DNA of 33,080 nt from Parcubacteria group bacterium GW2011_GWA2_47_21 (GTDB lineage Bacteria; Patescibacteriota; Minisyncoccia; Phycocordibacterales; DSPV01), in contig LCOC01000011.1 in the NCBI GenBank assembly GCA_001000545.1, forward strand, positions 1 through 33,080. The letters run 5' to 3'. The notes beneath the pieces were generated by a model that saw only the letters and a list, made by a program, of their open reading frames with translations, was not told where the DNA came from and searched no databases. Both the position numbers and the translations under genes were made by a program. Of the stretch, positions 29,571 through 33,080 are shown piece by piece; the first letter of the stretch is position 1; the number at the start of each line of letters is the position of its first letter.

Positions 29571-30083
29571 TCACTTGTTAAGTTTAACCCGCCGTTCATA
29601 GATTGCGTAAGTGGCGTCATGTTCGTTTTTGTTGTCTTTTGGATGGAATTCGCTTCTGGTTGTTTGCCACTCGCTTTCATCTGTATCGGGAAAAAACGCA
29701 TCGCCTTGGATTTTTGCGTGAATAGTTGTTTTATAAATCCGGTCGGTTTTAGGCAACGCCTCCTTGTAAATCTCCGCTCCGCCGATTATAAAGACCTCGT
29801 TTTTATCTTTAGCAAACCTTCGGAGCGCCTCTTCAAGAGACGAGGCCACTTCGCACCCTTGCGCCGAATAATTTTTTTGTCTGGTAACAACCACATTAAG
29901 GCGGTTGGGAAGGGGCTTGCCTAGCCGCCCCTTTATTGATTCAAAGGTCTTCCGGCCCATAATGACCGTATGATTTTTCGTAAGCGCCGCGAAGCGTTTT
30001 AAATCGTCCGAAAGCCGCCAAGGGATTTGACCCTTGTTTCCCATGACGTTATTTTCTGATGCGGCCACAATGATAGAAATCAT
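29571..30083 (-). CDS. folA: Dihydrofolate reductase
   Basis: A 170-residue DHFR that regenerates tetrahydrofolate. SIIVAASENNVMGNKGQIPWRLSDDLKRF includes the GxxxxIPW segment and the catalytic Asp. HTVIMGRKTFESI is the NADPH-binding loop, and EVFIIGGAEIYKEALPKTDRIYKTTI carries the IGG motif. Normal length. It sits 42 bases upstream of dcd and 64 bases from the broken IVP gene, which separates it from thyA. That gap carries an A/T-rich repeat (30091-30126). Confidence 0.97.
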   Translation of the reverse strand: MISIIVAASENNVMGNKGQIPWRLSDDLKRFAALTKNHTVIMGRKTFESIKGRLGKPLPNRLNVVVTRQKNYSAQGCEVASSLEEALRRFAKDKNEVFIIGGAEIYKEALPKTDRIYKTTIHAKIQGDAFFPDTDESEWQTTRSEFHPKDNKNEHDATYAIYERRVKLNK

Positions 30084-30090
30084 AATTAAA

Positions 30091-30126
30091 AATTCTAAAT
30101 CCTAATATCTAAATTCTAAACAAATT
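30091..30126. repeat. A/T-rich AAATCCTAA repeat, forward, at the 3' flank of the IVP gene
   Basis: AATTCTAAATCCTAA, then CTAAATTCTAAACAAATT. Its reverse counterpart is at 30517-30553, so the pair brackets the IVP gene as inverted repeats. Confidence 0.7.
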
Positions 30127-30146
30127 AAGAAATAATAAATCACACA

Positions 30147-30512
30147 CTATTTTACTTTCTCAAAAATTGCGCCAAAAATTTTCATTAACTCTATACATTC
30201 CTTCATCAAAACATCACGCTCCGTCATTAATGATTTTTACTCACCACACGCTATAAGATTTAACCAATAAATAGTTTCTTTTGGCTCTTTCCTAGAAATT
30301 CGTATTTTTATTGCAAAATCTTTCTTGCCTAGGGATTCGCTCGCTTCACGATAATTAGCACCAATTGATCCAGAAGAACGCACAAGCTGCTTTGCATCTT
30401 CGTAGTTTGAAATATTTTTCGGTAGCCGCCTAACAAGAATCCTGATATTTTTTGCAAATTCAAGAGTTCGTTCTTCCAGATCGTAGATTTTTCTATTTTG
30501 AACTTCGGTCAT
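30147..30512 (-). pseudogene. Four-helix-bundle protein (23S rRNA intervening-sequence family), in-frame stop
   Basis: The first 91 codons encode a typical IVP-family protein (LEERTLEFAKNIRILVRRLPK, SSGSIGANYREASESLGKKDFAIKIRISRKEPKETIYWLNLI). A TAA at 30237-30239 interrupts it, but the same frame continues for 30 more codons to a TAG at 30147-30149, and that part (TERDVLMKECIELMKIFGAIFEKVK) is a proper family C-terminus. The full 121 codons equal the usual family length. So this is one gene with a nonsense mutation, or a sequencing error. It is A/T-rich, flanked by inverted repeats, and lies between thyA and folA. Family function is unknown; members are often inside rRNA introns or stand alone. 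Confidence 0.85.
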
Positions 30513-30516
30513 TAAG

Positions 30517-30553
30517 ATTTGTTTAGGATTTAGAATTTAGCGCTTAGGATTTT
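30517..30553. repeat. A/T-rich AAATCCTAA repeat, reverse, at the 5' flank of the IVP gene
   Basis: ATTTGTTTAGGATTTAGAATTT then GCTTAGGATTTTA in plus-strand reading, i.e. the inverse of 30091-30126. It begins 5 bases upstream of the IVP start codon and ends at the thyA stop. Confidence 0.7.
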
Positions 30554-31388
30554 ATAGTACTATTTTAATTCCTTTTATCGGTTCCAGCGGTTTATATTGT
30601 TTTTCCAGATTGGCGACGATTTCCTCCACCAGTTTTTTGTCTTTTTTCTCGGCGCGGTCAAATGAATTTTTTGGCAGGGCAAGGCGGAGCGGCTCATGGT
30701 CGTTTTCCCGCTTCATGATTTCCTCGGCGGCGAAGTAATGCGAATCGTAGATGTGGGCGTTTGAAATAGAATGGGAATAAATGCCGGGCCTGACTTTTAA
30801 TTTTTGGGCCAGAATAGAAGCAAGCAGGGCAAAGCCCGGGACGTCTGAAGGCAATCCTAAAATTATGTCATTGGAGCGGATAATGTTGTGAAAATGCAGC
30901 CGCCCGCCGATTATGTTTGCCGTAAAAGTGTAAGGGCAGGGCACATTTTTCTTTTTGAAAAGCGACAAGCCGTCTTGCGCGGGGTCCCATGTGATGACGA
31001 CCCCTTGTCTGGACGACGGCTCTTTTTGGAGAAGTTCTATGAGAAGGCCGAGCTGGTCGCGGCCGAAGTGCTTGCGCCACCTATAGCCGTAGGCGACCGT
31101 TACGACATCCTGCGGATTAGTGAAATCGTCCCAGATTTTTGTAAAAGAGCGAAGCATTTCTTCCGGCTTCCTTGAGCCGGCGATAAACCAAACCTGTTCG
31201 GCCACAAACATCTTTATCGGCGTTTTTCTTAAAGTTAAAATAGGAAAACCGTCTTTTTCCAAATCAATTTGAAAATGGACTCCGGGAAGGGCCTTTGTCT
31301 CGTGCCGAGTGCGTTCCGACACTTCGGTGATGCCTTCAACCATGATTTTTCTGACTAAGGTCTGGTATATTTCGTCAAATTTGGTCAT
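30552..31388 (-). CDS. thyA: Thymidylate synthase-family enzyme with Asp at the base-selecting position
   Basis: A 278-residue ThyA-family protein that transfers a one-carbon group from methylene-tetrahydrofolate to a pyrimidine nucleotide. The start ATG 31388 is supported by a TATAAT 9 bases upstream. Catalytic features are intact: Glu64 (AEQVWFI), Cys151 (NVPCPYTF), RSND at 171-174, and AHIYDSH. But GLPSDVPGFALL aligns without gaps to GLPFNIASYALL of E. coli ThyA, placing Asp182 where the dUMP-specific Asn177 is. That Asp is the known mark of dCMP-directed relatives such as T4 dCMP hydroxymethylase. Substrate may thus be dCMP rather than dUMP (inference). It is divergent from a deaminase gene. 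Confidence 0.9.
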   Translation of the reverse strand: MTKFDEIYQTLVRKIMVEGITEVSERTRHETKALPGVHFQIDLEKDGFPILTLRKTPIKMFVAEQVWFIAGSRKPEEMLRSFTKIWDDFTNPQDVVTVAYGYRWRKHFGRDQLGLLIELLQKEPSSRQGVVITWDPAQDGLSLFKKKNVPCPYTFTANIIGGRLHFHNIIRSNDIILGLPSDVPGFALLASILAQKLKVRPGIYSHSISNAHIYDSHYFAAEEIMKRENDHEPLRLALPKNSFDRAEKKDKKLVEEIVANLEKQYKPLEPIKGIKIVL

Positions 31389-31397
31389 TGTGCCGGC

Positions 31398-31403
31398 ATT
31401 ATA
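31398..31403 (-). promoter_or_regulatory. -10 box TATAAT for thyA
   Basis: A perfect TATAAT on the minus strand, 9 bases before ATG 31388. It is back to back with the promoter of the deaminase gene. Confidence 0.6.
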
Positions 31404-31415
31404 TCCCTCATTGTG

Positions 31416-31421
31416 TATAAT
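31416..31421 (+). promoter_or_regulatory. -10 box TATAAT for the deaminase gene, leaderless spacing
   Basis: A perfect TATAAT ending 6 bases before ATG 31428. Together with 31398-31403 it makes a compact divergent promoter. Confidence 0.65.
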
Positions 31422-31427
31422 AGCCAA

Positions 31428-31892
31428 ATGGGAAAAATAAATTACCCCTACTTGCCCGAGGGCAGAGAGATTCTTTATGTTCCGGAAAGCAATCCGTTTA
31501 TGGCCGAAGCGAAAAAAGAGAGGAATACAAACTCAACGGAAAATAATCATCCGACGGGAGCGGTCGTGGTGTTTGGAGGCAAAATAATCGGACGCGGAGC
31601 AAATCAGGCGGCGATAAAAAATAAATTCATTCAAAATTTCCACAGAGATTTTTTCTGTATTCGCCGAATGCTCAAAATCAAGACCGGGACGAAGTATTGG
31701 CTTTGTCCCGGTTGCGCCGACTTTCATAATCACGCCGAGGTTTTGGCGGTCGCTGATGCGGTAAAAAACAGGGGAGATATCGCTGGCGCCGATTTGTATC
31801 TTTACGGCCATTGGTGGTGCTGTCGGCTTTGCTGGGATGCGATGGTTTCAGCCGGAATAAAAAATGTTTATCTGCTTCGGGGGAGCGAGTGA
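31428..31892 (+). CDS. dCMP/cytidine deaminase-like zinc enzyme
   Basis: A 154-residue member of the cytidine/deoxycytidylate deaminase superfamily. PTGAVVVFGGKIIGRGANQ is the core strand pair. FHNHAEVLAVADAV contains the HAE proton-shuttle motif. HWWCCRLCWDAMVSAGIKNVYLL contains the zinc ligands C-x-x-C, where the usual Pro before the first ligand is Cys. An additional Cys pair (LCPGCADFH) may bind a second zinc, as in dCMP deaminases. The start is supported by a -10 box 6 bases upstream. Shared divergent promoter with thyA argues for a joint role in pyrimidine supply. Confidence 0.85.
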   Translation: MGKINYPYLPEGREILYVPESNPFMAEAKKERNTNSTENNHPTGAVVVFGGKIIGRGANQAAIKNKFIQNFHRDFFCIRRMLKIKTGTKYWLCPGCADFHNHAEVLAVADAVKNRGDIAGADLYLYGHWWCCRLCWDAMVSAGIKNVYLLRGSE

Positions 31893-31995
31893 TTATTTAG
31901 CCGGAGTTACTCACAAGATTGATTATTCTCCGAACAACTTTTCTGAAAAAATTAAAACCACCCCCCCCAACAGAGAGATGGCTTCAATTGATTTT

Positions 31996-32202
31996 TTAGT
32001 GCCATCTTCTTGCCAATGTCATAGCTTCAGCAATGAGGCCATTGGTCATGTGAAGTTCAAAAAGTTTTGCTAAATGCGAGCGATCACTCGTCATGTGTTC
32101 TTCGCGGGCCACTTTGTCTCTGATGTGAAATTCCGCTTTGCAATTTAGAACAGGGCAGGGGAACTTGCGTTCGGTGTCTGGAGCTTTGACGAATAAACTC
32201 AT
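31996..32202 (-). CDS. Small Cys/His zinc-finger-like protein
   Basis: A 68-residue protein. The start ATG 32202 has GGAGG 7 bases upstream, one of two clear ribosome-binding sites in the window. FPCPVLNCKAEFHIRDKVAREEHMTSDRSHL gives C-x4-C...H...H spacing like a C2H2 finger, followed by a helix (LAKLFELHMTNGLIAEAMTLARRWH). No family is recognised. A run of eight C at 31961-31968 lies downstream in the 100-base gap, which otherwise shows nothing. Confidence 0.65.
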   Translation of the reverse strand: MSLFVKAPDTERKFPCPVLNCKAEFHIRDKVAREEHMTSDRSHLAKLFELHMTNGLIAEAMTLARRWH

Positions 32203-32266
32203 AATGTACCTCCATTTTTAGATTATCACTTGAGGAGTGGCTGGAAAACCTGTTTTGAGCAGTCCG

Positions 32267-32848
32267 TTACAAATTACCTTCCGGCAACTTATAACTTTTC
32301 CGTAGCCACCCGTCGTTTTCTATTGAGTCCACAATCATGTAGAGGAGGTCTTTTCCGATTTTGAAGTCGGCCTTGAGGAGAGTGATAAGGTCTTCGCAGT
32401 CGTAGGGGTAGACCCAGACCGATTTCTGAAGTTTCCTGAAACCAATCGAAGCGAGAGTTAGCCGGACTTTATCGCGAAGCCCCTTCCTCTTTTCCGGAAT
32501 GTCAAAAATCAACACCCGCCATTTTTTATCCCAGTGTTTAGGATGGGGAAGGCGGTAGTTGTATGTTTCCAAAGCTCGGAGTTTCGCTTCGCCTTTTGAT
32601 GTCAGTTGTAAAAATCCCCGTTCGTTTCGCTTAAGAAACCCTTGCTCAAGCAGTTTAGCGCGTGATGCATTGATAACTTCCTTTTGCCGCCGGTGCGGTT
32701 TATAACCGAACATTTTTAGCATTTGAAGCGCATTCGGCGCTAGAAGAGCTACGCTTAATACTCCAACTGCCGCAATACTTCGCAGTATTATTTTTTGTAT
32801 CTGCGTTTTCTTGGCCCGCTTTCCTGATGCGTTTTCAAGTATTGCCAT
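32267..32848 (-). CDS. PaaX-like transcriptional regulator with Cas2-like C-terminal domain
   Basis: A 193-residue protein starting at ATG 32848 (MAILENASG); the longer open frame upstream is not protein-like. After a basic N-terminus and a hydrophobic segment (AAVGVLSVALLAP) there is a winged-helix domain (RAKLLEQGFLKRNERGFLQLTSKGEAKLR). The C-terminal part, WRVLIFDIPEKRKGLRDKVRLTLASIGFRKLQKSVWVYPYDCED, is the ferredoxin-like PaaX-C/Cas2 fold and is often auto-annotated as Cas2 in CPR. No CRISPR array or cas gene is present here, so a regulator is more likely. A perfect inverted repeat overlies its promoter, suggesting autoregulation. Confidence 0.82.
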   Translation of the reverse strand: MAILENASGKRAKKTQIQKIILRSIAAVGVLSVALLAPNALQMLKMFGYKPHRRQKEVINASRAKLLEQGFLKRNERGFLQLTSKGEAKLRALETYNYRLPHPKHWDKKWRVLIFDIPEKRKGLRDKVRLTLASIGFRKLQKSVWVYPYDCEDLITLLKADFKIGKDLLYMIVDSIENDGWLRKSYKLPEGNL

Positions 32849-32856
32849 ATATAACC

Positions 32857-32900
32857 AATATACATTATTTTTTAGCGGTCGCCAAATAATAATGTATATT
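32857..32900 (-). promoter_or_regulatory. Inverted-repeat operator over the PaaX-like promoter
   Basis: Perfect 13-bp arms AATATACATTATT (32857-32869) and AATAATGTATATT (32888-32900) with an 18-base spacer that is itself symmetric at its centre (GCG-gt-CGC, 32875-32882). On the minus strand the downstream arm supplies TATATT, a -10 box 8 bases before the ATG at 32848. A repressor bound here would block that promoter. Confidence 0.7.
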
Positions 32901-33080
32901 GACAAAATGAATAAGAGATTGACAAGATAAGTTGGTTGGTGGTAGGGTGGTGGGCAGAAAAAAGAGGTGTCACCTGCCTTTGAGTGGTGAGCTAATCCGC
33001 GAGATTGAATGATTGTTCGTAAAACAAGGGAATCAGAAAATGAATACAAAAACATTCGGAATAAACTGGCCGGGGCGTTT

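Noticed and set aside
31961-31968. Run of eight C as a phase-variation tract
   Set aside because: It lies between genes, outside any recognised promoter, so no switching effect can be argued.
32267-32848. CRISPR-Cas2 and a CRISPR system
   Set aside because: There is no repeat-spacer array and no other cas gene; the winged helix and operator favour a PaaX-like regulator.
1-33080. TGA recoding as in Gracilibacteria
   Set aside because: Several well-defined genes (for example 3436-3765, 12129-13226 and 28503-28844) end at TGA at the expected family length.

Overview
The window (33,080 bases, about 45-48% GC by eye) looks like a chromosomal segment of a Candidate Phyla Radiation bacterium (Patescibacteria, most likely a Parcubacteria/Paceibacteria-type lineage). 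This is an inference from gene content: small streamlined genes, PilM/PilN/PilO without the rest of a Gram-negative pilus locus, a stand-alone tRNA-binding domain of the MetRS type, a Dsb/VKOR pair, a SIMPL protein, a PaaX/Cas2-like regulator, few Shine-Dalgarno sequences, and intergenic spaces filled with degenerate A/T-rich words and palindromes. TGA is used as an ordinary stop, so this is not a recoded (Gracilibacteria-type) genome.

Layout. 1-1611: 3' part of a large serine recombinase gene whose frame runs into two minus-strand tRNA-Arg genes (CCG and the unusual GCG). 1875-4487: small membrane protein, tRNA-Ser, GIY-YIG nuclease, RuvX, tRNA-binding protein, DedA protein. 4568-7110: pilM-pilN-pilO plus a small membrane protein. 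7163-9033: palindromic element, tRNA-Arg(UCU), tRNA-Val, RluD-type pseudouridine synthase, rplS, a LAGLIDADG-like remnant, tRNA-Leu. 9044-11980: CofE-like ligase, cobalamin adenosyltransferase, tandem HNH nucleases of different base composition, tRNA-His, an unknown gene. 12028-16804: DUF2914 membrane protein, another membrane protein, DsbA-like plus VKOR disulfide pair, coiled-coil protein and an exported bactofilin-like membrane protein, bracketed by two copies of one 47-bp hairpin. 16864-17136: small zinc-ribbon protein. 17136-17953: about 800 bases without a convincing gene but packed with near-perfect hairpins and one good promoter. 17954-23757: three consecutive exported repeat proteins (one split by a frameshift) and an HlyD/MacA-type adaptor. 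23774-26749: pterin dehydratase, unknown membrane protein, FolD, SIMPL protein. 27033-28844: secE-nusG-rplK and a deoxyribosyltransferase-like protein. 28893-31892: dcd, folA, a broken four-helix-bundle (IVP) gene, a ThyA homologue with an Asn-to-Asp change at the base-discriminating site, and a dCMP-deaminase-like gene. 31996-32848: a small zinc-finger protein and a PaaX/Cas2-like regulator with a perfect inverted-repeat operator.

The genes form recognisable modules: folate and thymidylate supply (FolD, FolA, ThyA, Dcd, deaminase, PhhB), extracytoplasmic oxidative folding (DsbA-like, VKOR), pilus platform (PilMNO), and a cell-surface module whose repeat proteins share a TG-x-N-x-A-x-G motif that I cannot assign to a named family.

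Most notable observations: (1) the surface repeat-protein cluster with its hairpin-rich leader; (2) the ThyA homologue with Asp182; (3) palindromic elements with a shared core but locus-specific arms; (4) an IVP gene with an in-frame stop, flanked by inverted A/T-rich repeats and lying between thyA and folA; (5) a recurring promoter architecture with a -10 box 6-9 bases before the ATG, implying leaderless mRNAs; (6) a tRNA-Arg(GCG); (7) the PaaX-like operator.
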